NCBI GenBank assembly: GCA_963969495.1
Contig: OZ018329.1
Coordinates: 146,467,502 to 146,531,501 of the forward strand
Length of the DNA: 64,000 nt
Direction of reading: 5' to 3'
DNA from: Ceratothoa steindachneri
Taxonomy: Eukaryota; Arthropoda; Malacostraca; Isopoda; Cymothoidae
The position numbers were made by a program, and so were the translations under genes. Shown here in pieces: positions 1 to 10,700 of the stretch. Numbering within the stretch: position 1 is the first letter of the stretch; every line of letters begins with the position of its first letter. The notes below the pieces were generated by a model, which saw only the letters and a program-made list of their open reading frames with translations, was not told where the DNA came from and ran no database searches.

Positions 1-99
1 GCTATGAATGGCAATTCGGCACAGACCAAATTATTATTTAAAGCAAATGCCATGGAAGCCATCTCACAGGAAAGTGAGTAAGAAGAGAACCATAAAAAA

Positions 100-1370
100 G
101 TGATGTTTTTTGTATTTTTATTAGGGCGCCCATCTGGTAACTGGCACCAAGGCCATAAGTCGCCGAAACAAATTTGTAGCCTATTTTTAAGTTAATTTAA
201 AAAGTAAAACAAACTTCAAATGAAAGCGAACAAAAAAAGGGGAAAAAGAAAAGCAAGAAGGAGGAATACTCCGGCTTCCAGAGAAGACTCACCTGCCCTC
301 GGTCCTGGAACATGCGATCAGCACCAAAGAAAGTAAAATAAAATAAGGTTAGCTTCCTCCAGAATGTTCATGAGTCCACAGTCTATGTGGACGAACCCGT
401 CCCAAGTACAAGAGAGAGGCGGTAGCGACCCCGCTCGTCCCAGTACCGAGACGGGTAACGTGCGCGAAGATCACCCAGACTGGGACATTCAACAAGAATG
501 TGGCGAACAGTGTGAGAGACAACGCAGTAAGATGCAGGGGAGCGTTCCATTGAATGGCGGTACGTCACACGAGTGTACCTAATTCTAAGACGACAGAAAG
601 CGTCCCGAAGCCGTCGCGGTATTAGCGGGTAGGTCCATGGAAAATGTGGCGGCGCGATAGCAGGCAACTTTCCGCTCCCCTCGTCCGTCTCTAATATTTT
701 TGCCTGGCGACCCAGAGGATGGCTAACATGGTTCCTGCAGTGTAGTCAGTGTGAGCAAGAGCGAAGTGCTTGTCTGGTCGCCCAGTCCTTGGGGATTCTT
801 TGACACCCGTATTTCTCGCAGTCTCTACATGTCCAGAAAGCCAACAGAAGATAATCTCAACATCAGCCCGGCTCAGAGCAACCGTGGCGTCACGGATACC
901 ACGAACAAGGGGCTGTGGAGATTCCAATAAACGATAGCAATAAGGGCGATTTGCGAGTCGCTAAAGACAACGATCCAATATGCAAACCGAGCACGACGCG
1001 TTATCTCCCGTACCGAGCGTTGAACTGCACCCAGCTCGGCCGCGAAGATAGACACTGAGCCAGGCTGACTTCCAAAAGAGGGGATACGGGGTAGAAGATG
1101 ACCCCCCTCTTTGGAATTGGGAGACAATACGTGGACACTGGAACGGAACCAGCTTGACACTAAGTGTGGTACAAAAAGCTCAAACGCAGTACTTCTGGCG
1201 CTCTAGAAGCTTTAGGAGCAGCGACGTGACAACAAATAGTCAAAGGTGGTATCCTCTAGGGTGGCGTCCTGGGCAGAACCAGAGGTGCCACGGACTCGAA
1301 AGCAAAACCGAGATCTCAAAGGAGTTTCCTAGCCCAAAAGACGAAGAGCTTAGGTTATGACTGACGTATC
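100..1370 (-). mobile_element. Family A non-LTR retrotransposon, copy 1, 3' part
   Basis: This is the 3' end of a decayed jockey/I-like non-LTR retrotransposon (family A). Read from right to left it holds an RNase H domain, the C-terminal tail of Pol and a roughly 250-base AT-rich 3' untranslated region. The 3' UTR near 125-170 carries the block CATCTGGTAACTGGCACC followed by a CATAAGTCGCCG-type segment. Related blocks recur near 5960 and 22635, which ties the copies together. The copy matches the one at 6150-7010 along its length and breaks off near 1375, where an oppositely oriented RNase H fragment begins. Clade assignment is by motif style only. Confidence 0.75.
383..1160 (-). pseudogene. 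Pol fragment: RNase H domain and C-terminal tail (family A copy 1)
   Basis: Three overlapping minus-strand frames together give an RNase H domain and the Pol tail of a non-LTR retrotransposon. Near 1000-940 the frame reads IVVFSDSQIALIAI, the RNase H strand with its catalytic Asp. Near 850-810 it reads EIIFCWLSGHVETARN, a mutated form of the usual CWVPGHVGIAGN motif. Near 510-440 it reads TVRHILVECPSLGDLRARY, the tail motif typical of jockey/I-type Pol proteins. Frame changes near 900 and 680 show that it is dead. Codons are rich in CG dinucleotides, unlike the AT-rich flanks. No function is expected. Confidence 0.8.
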
Positions 1371-1377
1371 TCGACGG

Positions 1378-1720
1378 TAAAAAAATATCCGGTTCGGACA
1401 CCGAATTGTGATCTTAGGCGACTCACAAAGCGCCCTGAGTGCTCTCGGGGCAATGGAATTTCCACACGCCCTGGTCGCGATCTATGTAACGCCACGGTAG
1501 CCGCTGGGCAGATATCGAGATTATCTTCTGCTTGGTTCCTGGACATGTGGGAATTGCGGGGAATGAGGGCGCCAAAAAGTCCGCGAGGACTGGGCAACCA
1601 GACCAGCGTTGGCTCTTTCTCACACCGAATACATGGTAGAAATCAGGGCAGCTCTCCAGGCATCCTTCTGCCAGACCCCAATCTTATGGTGGTGGAATTG
1701 CAAAACGCTTATACCGAGGG
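1378..1720 (+). pseudogene. RNase H fragment of a family A-like Pol, opposite orientation
   Basis: The plus strand encodes ILGDSQSALSALGA (about 1412-1452) and, after one or two frame shifts, FCLVPGHVGIAGNEGAKK (about 1528-1581). Both are RNase H motifs, and EYMVEIRAALQASF follows near 1629. This is the same domain found on the minus strand just to the left, so two pieces of related elements lie tail-to-tail with a junction near 1375. It could be an inversion inside one copy or a second insertion. A stop and frame shifts exclude function. Confidence 0.7.
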
Positions 1721-1724
1721 GGGG

Positions 1725-2050
1725 GCAGGAGGAACGCACCCAGCATGGTGTCCAGCAAGTAAATAGCTAATGGGGTAGGGGAGGAGACGAATGGGCGTAC
1801 GCTTCACAGAAGAACCCGAGACGCTGTTGGCAATACAAAGCGCTGAATGCGCTGTCGCCTTCAAGCACTTATCGGGGGGAGAGGATGGACTGGCTATGCA
1901 AGTCTTTTTCTCCCTCCGCCTCGAAACCATTGGCGGGGAGGGCGACTTCAGATGTGTTGGTCACTATTCTGGAGGGTCACGCGTCTCCAAGTCGCTCTGT
2001 GTAGCATTGGATGGGAACATAGGAGCCGAAACTCCTTTCAGGGGAATGTT
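1725..2050. other. Unassigned GC-rich sequence between family A fragments
   Basis: The stretch continues the GC-rich composition of its neighbours and has open frames on both strands, but I see no motif that assigns it. It is probably shuffled or decayed family A sequence. Confidence 0.4.
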
Positions 2051-2756
2051 TTACGAATCCCCGAAGTGTGTCTCACGACCACCTCCGAAGGAAATGGTCA
2101 CAAGGTGGTGAAGCCCTAGTTTTAGCCGAGGCTGGATGTGAACCCTTTGTGCCACCAGCTCTAACAGGGGAACGCCCGGGGAAGGAATAGGGGGGATAGA
2201 ACCCTCAGAAGGGTTCCGAATGGGCACGGAAATAACCGTGTTCGTAGGCTTGTTGCGGCCAGGAGCAGAGGATGCCTCTTTTAAATTTAAGTCATAGGAC
2301 GTCCCAGGCAGCGCTAGGGCACGCCAGGACAAGTCCTTAGCCTCGCAGAATGAGAGACGATCCGCAGCCTGAACCGCCAGGATTTCCTTCTCCAGGTGAT
2401 ATGCGCCACATTTTTTCGAGGAAGTAGGGTGCAGCTCTCTGCAATCGACACACTTGGCCATATACGATAAGAACTTATCGTGTATGGCCTTGGAGACACT
2501 TACAAACTTCAGTAAAACCGACTTTGCACCTCTACAGGAGTGATTCGTATGGCCGAAGCGGTGGCAGTGACAGCCAACCGGCACGTACCAACTCAGGGAC
2601 AAGGTCACGATCGAATGCGACGAAGAGTATAGGAATGGGTCTCAAGGCCCCTCCCTGTTTTCTCATCACACGTTCGGCCTTGACCGCCCCGTGGTCGGCC
2701 AGCTCTAAAGGGATGTCTTCTAAGAAATAGTCAAAGAGTTCCCTCGCATAAAACAC
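2051..2756 (-). pseudogene. ORF1 (Gag-like) with zinc knuckles, family A copy 1
   Basis: A 185-codon open frame (2608-2051) and an overlapping one (2756-2532) encode the nucleic-acid-binding Gag-like ORF1 protein of a non-LTR retrotransposon. The N-terminal part reads IPLELADHGAVKAERVMRKQ. It continues into a zinc-knuckle region with CHRFGHTNHSC near 2570-2535 and MAKCVDCRELHPTSSKKC near 2460-2405. That last motif, followed by YHLEKEI, is the usual third knuckle of jockey/I-type ORF1. A frame shift near 2560 joins the two frames. The domain is nearly the same as in the copy at 8500-8917. The RT region expected between this and the RNase H is missing here, so copy 1 is rearranged. Confidence 0.75.
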
Positions 2757-2759
2757 TCC

Positions 2760-4245
2760 GCCATTAGACGAATTTGTCCTCGAGGGCGGTCATAAAGAAT
2801 GGTACCGAAGTAGCCCCCTTATATGTGTACTGGAGGTATGTGATCAGAGTCATGGCCCAACCCATACCTAATCTTTGCCCTCGCAGCAGGTAGTTACCTT
2901 AAGGTATACACTGCCAATCAACTGAACCGAGGAGCCAAAAGAGAACGAAAGTGCGCCGAGTAGCCGAACCTGGGTGGACAGAAGAGCAAGTTTGGAACGG
3001 GGTAGGCGGGTATGAAATAAAGAGAAGTGTAGATAGTTGGATACACTAACAAGAGGATGTGGGATCACCTATTATCATCATACCCAGGCGTTAGGTGATC
3101 TTGGGATGGCGTGCAGTCCACCCAGGAACTATGTCTAGCCAAATGAACTCTGTCCAGGTGAGACCAGTTCCTCCTGGTACCAGGTACAGATAGACAAAAG
3201 ATTGAGGGGATAATTAAAAAAAAGTAGCAGCGTTGAGAGGGAGCAAGGGAAAAGCACACCAACAACTTCCCCAGCCCCCATCAGAGTTCACGTCAACCCA
3301 TGACTGGGCTTCCCAAATTTGCACTCAGGCGAAGGATGCTGGGCAGCTCCTCCAGGTACAAAGTGTAACAGGGTACCCTCTTCCCTATTTGGGGACTTAG
3401 GGAATAACGGCGCCCGTTACCTTTAAGGGAGCTAGTTTGATTCACCTGGCTACATTGGGAGGGAGGGAGGAACCGATGGGGGGGCTTCCTTTGCCTCACC
3501 CAATTCTTGGCTGTCCCATAAACGAGTAGCGGGAACCCCTCCCCCCAAACTAATAGCAATAAGAGAGGGAAAAACTCCCTCTCCATTAAGAGATTCTTGG
3601 AGGTGCTCCTAATAAAGCACAGGGGCCCTACTTCCTTAAAATAGGTGGAGGTGCCTGAGGGCAGCTCGAAAATTAAAGGTGTAAAGGGAGTTGTCCACCA
3701 GTCAAAGGAGTGTCGTCACTTTCCACGCCCAGCACAACACGAAAGTCGGGCGAGGTTTTGCCGATCGGTATGAATGTCGTCACTCATTGCCTTTAGGAAA
3801 AATTCACTGTCCTTTGCCGCGGTGGGCCTATTTTAATCCATATATTGGATCGGCCAAGTGGGGCCTCTTGTGCCCAGGCCAATACTGTGACGCCGAGCAG
3901 TATATGCCTTCTCTGCAACCACTTGGGGAGCCCAGACCAAATCCTACATACGCATGGCAATGTTGGTAGATCGGCGTCTCGGAGCCGGCTTGGTGACTGG
4001 CCTCTGACAAGTCCTGGCTACCACGTCAGACATACAACTGGTACATGCTGAATTTTTTTAACTTTTAAAGAATGAGGTAAAGGTAAATGATATGTACAGG
4101 ATAGAGAGAGTAAATAGACTGGCATACGAGGTGCTGGAAGAACACCGGTATCCTGAGTATTTACCTCATTTGAGTAATGGAAGAGGGCCCCCTTGCGGGG
4201 AATCGAGGAAAGGGAGAGAAAAGGTCGAGAGGAAACACACACCCA
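2760..4245. other. No recognised gene; mosaic of likely retroelement 5' sequence
   Basis: Sequence up to about 3000 probably continues the 5' part of family A ORF1 on the minus strand. Beyond that I find short open frames on both strands with no recognisable motif. No SAM or U-box exon of the WDSUB1-like gene could be identified here. Confidence 0.4.
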
Positions 4246-4249
4246 TGGG

Positions 4250-4480
4250 ACACGAGACTAATCTCACAACAACCATAATATGAGATACAACACTTGCGCA
4301 CCGTTGACACAAAGGCGTGTGTAAATGGTTTATCTTACTGTATCTCATTGCCACAGAGTTGTAAGGAAGAGGAACAGATTCGATGAAATGGAAGTGAAAA
4401 AATTGATACTCAAATGATAAATAGGATCCATTAGGAAAGAGAAAAAGACCAAATCTAATAATGACCAGTAACATCATATC
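4250..4480 (-). repeat. Possible decayed duplicate of the end of WDSUB1 exon E
   Basis: Downstream of exon E on the minus strand, the segment ending near 4330 resembles the last part of exon E together with its splice donor. Both contain CTGTG followed by a GAT.C.GTAAGAT block and a CAT.TACACA tail. Further upstream, TTTCCTAATGG corresponds to TTTAGTCCAAATGG, which encodes FSPNG in exon E. An extra stretch of about 45 bases separates the two matching parts. The similarity is short, so chance or a diverged WD exon cannot be excluded. Confidence 0.3.
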
Positions 4481-4546
4481 TGAGAGTAAATTATGCGCTT
4501 ATCTGTCAACGTACATTAGGGTAAATGTGTACATGATTCATCTTAC

Positions 4547-4788
4547 CGCATCCCAAAGACGCACAGTCTTGTCTCCGGACGCCGAGGCTAAAAGTGCCCC
4601 ATTTGGACTAAACCGAAGGCTCATGATGGGCGCCTTGTGGCCACAGAGAGTCGAGTGGAGGCCTATAGAAACCGTGGTCAACGGCTCGCTTCTCCCGTGG
4701 GCCCCGACGCTCACCATCCACAAGTGCAGATCTGTGTCTTGCCCCCCCGACGCCAGCAGGTATTTCTTCCCCAGCATAAAACTCTGGC
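4547..4788 (-). CDS. WDSUB1: WDSUB1 exon E (WD blades 5-6)
   Basis: The exon follows a TTTTTTTCTAG acceptor and ends in GATGCG before a GTAAGA donor. It is 242 bases long, two bases completing the split codon from exon D plus 80 codons. It encodes KKYLLASGGQDTDLHLW, a blade ending in the WD position, then GHKAPIMSLRFSPNGALL and GDKTVRLWDA. The last blade matches the GHCAPV...SVDKSV blade of vertebrate WDSUB1 in spacing. Codons are GC-rich, unlike exons A-C. The next exon should begin in phase 0 to the left. Confidence 0.9.
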
Positions 4789-7700
4789 CTAGAAAAAAAA
4801 AATCGAAAGAGAATGATGATTATCATAATTTAAAACTTTGCCCCATCCCCTCCCTCCATAGCGATTGACAAAATCGTTTGTGTCCGCTCTCTTCGAGGAT
4901 CGAACCCTGTACCGAGACGTGGATATCCACAGCCTTATCTATTCAGTTAGCGAGAGCTCTGGAAAAGCCCAAACTAGTAATCAACTTGAGAATCGGACAA
5001 ATGGGGTAGTTTTGATAACCATTCCCATAAAGTGACCTGTTTTATTGTAGAACAAAGGCAGGTGGAGGAGAGTTGGGTGCTCTTACAATCCATAGTACCT
5101 CAAGCTGTCTACTTGGGTGATGAACTGAACCTTCCCCACATAACTTTCAGGAAAGGATACCCTGATTGGTATGGCTTATTCTTTTTAACATTTATTTCAA
5201 ATAAGTCTCCACAAAAAATCAAGAGTATGTATGTACTTTTAAAGATACCCAAGCGCTCACCTTCTTTTCCGAGTGAGGGATTGAAGTGGAGACACGTTAT
5301 GCCCAAGTCGTGCACTTCTACCCGTGTAGCGAGAGGAAGAGCGTGCCCGTACATGCTGTCCCAGATCTTGAGATCGCCGTTGCTGGTGCCCGTCGCCAGA
5401 TAGGACACATCGGGCGAGAACGCCACGCTCGCCACTGTTGAATCATGACCGCCGATTTCCCTGAGCGGGCAAAATGACTAAGTTTGACTGAGTGGTGGTG
5501 AGGAATGGCCGCGATGTCAGGAAATCCGCCCAGTCTCGAGCCGGTAAAAACTCTGGGACCCGAGAACTGACTAGGTTAGCCAGCTAAGACAAAATTAAAG
5601 GGCAACACTTCTCCATTGGTGTATTTCCAAGCACTAGGCGAGGGATTAAAAGGTGTGATTTTTTGTGGGGACAAAAATATGGCACCCTCGCAAAATGAAA
5701 GGAGAGCTTAGCATAATCACAATGATTACGCTTTTTTTTTTATTCATTGGGTCTCCTCTGGCCACTGCAACCAAGGTAATAGCCGTCGAAACCACAATTG
5801 GCCTATCTAAGGCTACATTAAAAAGGTAAATAAAAAAACTACAATCAAAAAACTTAAACCCACAAAAACCTAACAAAGACAAAGCGCAAAAATGTCCCAC
5901 TCAGGGTGGATTGAGTCCTTAGGGGCTTAAACATGCAACCCCAAACGGATTTTTTTGCTGTATTTGCTTTTTAGTTGGCCCATCTGGCGAAGGCCTTTAA
6001 GGGCATAACTCAGGTTAATTAAAATTCTAACCTGGTACTAAGCTATTCTAAAATTTGACAAAAAAACCCAACCCGAAAACAAAAGACAAAACCCAGAAGA
6101 AAACAAAAAAACAAGGAAGCACGTTGCGGCGTCGAGTGGAGGCTCGTCTCTACCAGTGCACCAACATGCGACCTACAACGAGGGACAAGCGGTAGCGACC
6201 CCGTTCACCCCAATACCGGCACAGGTAAGGTGCGCCAAGATCAGTCAGACTGGGACATTCAACGAGAATTTGACGAGCAGTCTGGGGGACAACGCAGTCG
6301 TCGCAATGAAGTGCAGGCGAACACTCCATCAAATCAAGCGCTCTGAAGCCGTCGTGGCATTGGGGGTGTAGGTCCATGGGAACAGTTGCGGCGCAATCGT
6401 ACGTAACTTTAAGTTCCCCTCTGCCGGCTCCCATCTTTTTAGCCAAGCAGCCCGGAGGGCGGCACTAATTACTGCCGTGTAATTGGCGTGAGGAAGAGCG
6501 AAAGGCTCGTCTGGTCGCCCAATCCTCGCGGACTCTTTGGCGCGCTCAATCCCCACATGTCCAGGAACCGAGCAGAAGAAAATCTCGACATCAACCTGGC
6601 TCGCGGTAACTATGGGGTCAACGATATCGTGAATCAGGGGGTGTTATGATTCCAATGCCCCGAGAGCAGTCAGGGCGCTTTGTGGTTCGCTAAATATCAC
6701 AATCCGATCCGGTAGAGTCTTGCTAACTTCAAACAGAGTCCAGGGATACGGCGTGGAAACCGACTCCCTCCTGGGACTTGGAGACATCCATATAAACTGG
6801 CCCGGATCCAGCGTGACACAAAGTGTGCTCCAAAAGGGACGAACGTAATACTCCCGGCACTGTGGAAGCTTTGGGAGAAGAGTAATGGCGACTAATATTC
6901 AGAGGTGATGCCCCAGGGGGTGGCCTCCTGCCAGAACCAGAGGCGCCACCGAGCTTTCGAAGGAGTTTCATAGCCCGACCCAAAGGGCTTAGACTATGAC
7001 CGGCGTCTCTCAGCGGTATAAGCACCGTCGAGATCGGCTGCTGATGGAGGGAGAGCATCCATTGGCAACTGAAAAAAGCTCCGGGCTCGCGCGTACAAGC
7101 ACATATTCCACTGTGCATATGGCAGAGAGATTGGCATCTGGCATCTCCGCCGGCATCCCGGCGGAGACCAGTATGGTGGATCGAGTCCACCATTCCGCAA
7201 TACAGGCTTGGCTGCGGATGCATTAAACTCGCATCTGGAAGTCGAGCTTCGAACGAACAAAGGATCGATAGAAAAGTAAGGCAGTAGACGTATCAGCGTG
7301 CCAGGTACTGAAGGTGACGGAACGAAGAATGGCCATGGCCCGGGTACAAGAGACCTTAAGGCTGCAAATATGCGCCTACCGGGTGAGGCGTCGGTCAAAA
7401 CAAGACCAAGGAAACGATGCAAATCTACGACTTTCAGGTGAACCCCGTTTAGGTACAAGTCCGGGCCGGGGTTGAGCCATGGGTGGCGGCAGAAGTGCAC
7501 TACCTTAGTCTTGGCCAAGGAAAACCGAAGCCTGTGCGCTTCGGCATAACGAGAGATGCCTGTTGGAGTCTACACTGTAGAGTTGGCATCTGGGCCGCAC
7601 CACAAGAGATTGATAGGTCATCCACGTAGAGCGTATTGAGAACATCTTCCGGCAACACCGAGGACACTTCCCTGCGGGACACCCTCTTCCTGCTCCATTT

Positions 7701-10700
7701 GGCCAGAGAGCTCTCTCCACACCGGTACGCCTAATCGATGATATCGAAAAAAGTCAGAAATAAAGAATGGGAGGCGTCCCCTCGTCCTCAGTGTGGAGTC
7801 TCTCCATGAAACCGTATCGCCATGCGGTATCAGTGACCTTCTGTATATCAAAAAACACCCTGGCATAGTGCTGTCTACGAAGAAAGGGGTCTAGGTGGCA
7901 TTTTCCAGTCGGAGCTGAGCATCAGGCGTGGAGTGTACCATGCGAAAGCAGTGCTGAGCGGATGACAGGTGGCTCCGCTATCCAAGAAAAAGGCTAATCT
8001 AACATTTACCAATTTCTCCATCAACTTAACACGCGTGAGGTTAGAGAGGTTTGGGGGAAACCGGCCAGGCTAGTTAAACCCAAGGCGCTGAGGTACCCGG
8101 AGAACTCAACGACCTCATCCAGCAGCCTAAACAACTCGACTGGAACAGAGAAATCAGTCATTTCCTGAAATGCGGACCATCACACCCGCGCCAAGCAGTC
8201 ATCGACCACCTCCCACCCAAAATCAGGCTGTGCCTCTGGAGAGCACAAGGATAGATCAAGACAGGTGAATGAAGCGTTCTCGGGCAGTGATGCGTAAACT
8301 CATTCACATTTAGGATCCTAACTTCAGCTCGTCGATCAGATCGGTGAGGAATTGACCCTTGGGATTGATCGAGTAGCCTCCCCAGAGTGAGTTTCTGCAG
8401 TCCAAATCCCCGGCAGTAGAAAGGGCCTTGGCAACCGTGCCATGAGGCGGAAGCCTGCGTCGAAATCTGCTGACGGTGGAATGTACGCATAATAACAGTA
8501 TACCCGTTATTATGCGGTTCTACGTAATTGACACACTTGGCCATACCCGATTTGTAGTTATCGTCTGCGGCCTTGGAGCAACTTACACAGACTTCGGGTA
8601 AGCTTAACTTTGCACAGCTACAGGAGCGATTCGTATGGCCGAAGGAGGCAGTAGTAGCACCTCCGCGGCAGTGGCACGAATACCTTCACGCGGTAGCGAT
8701 ACCAACCCGCACGCACCGACTCAAGGAGACTGTGACGGTCGAATGTGATGAGTGTAGGAGTGGGTCTCGAGGCCCTTCCCTGTTTTCTCATCACACGCTC
8801 GACCTTGACCGCTCCATGGTCGGCCAACTCTAAAGTGGTGTCATCTATGGAGAATTCCACGACTTCCCTCGCGTAAACCAATCCTTTCACCAAGTTCATG
8901 GTAAAGTGTGGCGTCACACTCTGGCGTGCGATTAAGCGTCAAAAGGGCACTAATCGTGGCCGGCTTGGAGGGATCCGACGTATTGGCAAAGAGGCTCCCT
9001 CCGAGAAACGGGACATCTTCTGCTCTCTACCAATCAAGCTAGCTAATGCTCTCCTCTGATGAGTCATGTTACCCTTGGTAAACATGCTGCCATCTGGAAA
9101 CCCCCACCTGAGGGCGCCTCAGGTCTGGACATGCTGACCTTTGGCCTGGTCACCTGCCGAAGCGGCAACGGAACCGTCCGTCCACGGAGCCCCGTGGGGG
9201 GAAAGCAACTTTTAGTCCTCTAAGACGTCTTCTTACTCTTTCTTTTGGGAGAGGAGGGTTGAGAATGGACCTGCTTCCCTCCACTGCCGAAAGGAACCCC
9301 CTAGGCCGAATGGACAAGCGTCAGCAAGATTCTTCTCTGAGATGGAGAAGGTCTTAGCTGTCAGAAGGTCACCAGCCGTGGAAGGAGGTCCCTCTTGTCC
9401 TTTTGAGTCCTCTGGGGCGCCGAGCTGTCTGAGAGCTTGCACAGGTTAGGTGTTTGGTACCGAGTCCAGGTTCGACCCCATGGAAGATCCTACCATTTGG
9501 GTCTGGGTCAGTTCCAGGAGCATGTCCATCTCAAGGTGGCCTCGATGTGTACCACCCCCCGCCCCAAAGCATCAGGGATCCCATTTGAAGTATGTTCCAT
9601 CAGAGTCAGGTCTCTGCACGATTGCAGGGGGCATGGTCCGACGCGCCCTGTTTGCGTTTGCCCCCCCCCCTAAGGGAGTGGGCCCGATCGAGTCGCTGCA
9701 ACCGGGAGCTGTTGATTTTGAAATCCCCTGTGGTAAATAGGGGAACTGCAATTGGTCGAAAAATGGCGTTGTCCATGGGTGACTCCACAGAATAAGGTGA
9801 ATGGGAAACCCCAACCCACAAAAGGGCTAAAGAGGCTGACTGCCATTTAAATTAGTGCACTGCCACTTCCAGAAGGGAGACAATTAAAGCCTAAAGAGAA
9901 CAGAGACATATTGGAAATTGAGCATCCACCTGCCTGGCTCCCATCCTCCGGTAGAAAGGTTGCAAGACCCTTATACTCCAGGAGGGTAGACGAGGGGCAC
10001 ATGACTAACATGGTCTCCTGAAGCCAACAAAGTAGAGGGGAGTGAATAAAAATGAGCCTACACACCTCCCAGTTAGTCTGGGTACCAGGTCTAACAGTCT
10101 ACACACAGGGTACCTCTCCTGTAGGGTTCACTCGCCTAGGGAGAGCTGATAGAGCCTCTATAGGATCAGTAGTATAAAAATTACTAGAAGAGTTGTGAAG
10201 AACAAGTCCCAGTATTCATAAATAGAGGGATATTTTGTACAAAAAAAGTTGTTGTTTTTAAATTGAGATCATTAGGCAGTCCCGAATGAAGATAGTCACT
10301 GAAAGGGCAAAAAATACTCATCTTTAGGCCAATTTAAAAATAAAAAAGGCATAAAAAAATAAGAATGTTAACAAGAAAAAAAAGCAAATAACATAACAGG
10401 AAAATTCAAAAATTAACAAAAAAAAGGAAGTATGATCAGGTAACCTGCAGAAGCCAGCTCCCCTCCAACTCATCAAGCAATTTATAAAATTCATATACTA
10501 TGGAGGGGGGCTCTCCCCCTCACAAAATGGTGTTGTACCACAATCTTATGTGCAGGAGCCCAGACGAGAAAATCCGACTAAAATGTAGCCTAGGGGTCAA
10601 GAAAAGTGGAGGCACAATGACATGCAACTTAAACCAGAGTGCCATTTCACATCTTTGCTATGCACCACAAAAGCCTGACCTGATCTCTGTCATGTAGTCA

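Larger units (their letters stand above)
5930..9450 (-). mobile_element. Family A non-LTR retrotransposon, copy 2 (most complete)
   Basis: Read on the minus strand this is a family A element with ORF1 zinc knuckles (about 8917-8500), a possible endonuclease start (8345-8280), RT (7870-7000), RNase H (about 6740-6440), Pol tail (6446-6150) and a 3' UTR that ends near 5930. The UTR carries the same CATCTGG core block as copies 1 and 4. It lies in the third intron of the WDSUB1-like gene in the same orientation as the gene. Many frame shifts show that it is dead. The endonuclease region is shorter than normal, so an internal deletion is likely. The 5' limit is uncertain; GC-rich sequence continues to about 10140. 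Confidence 0.75.

Noticed and set aside
1..4245. Search for the SAM and U-box exons of the WDSUB1-like gene
   Set aside because: No minus-strand segment matched the expected U-box or SAM patterns; the region is retroelement mosaic.
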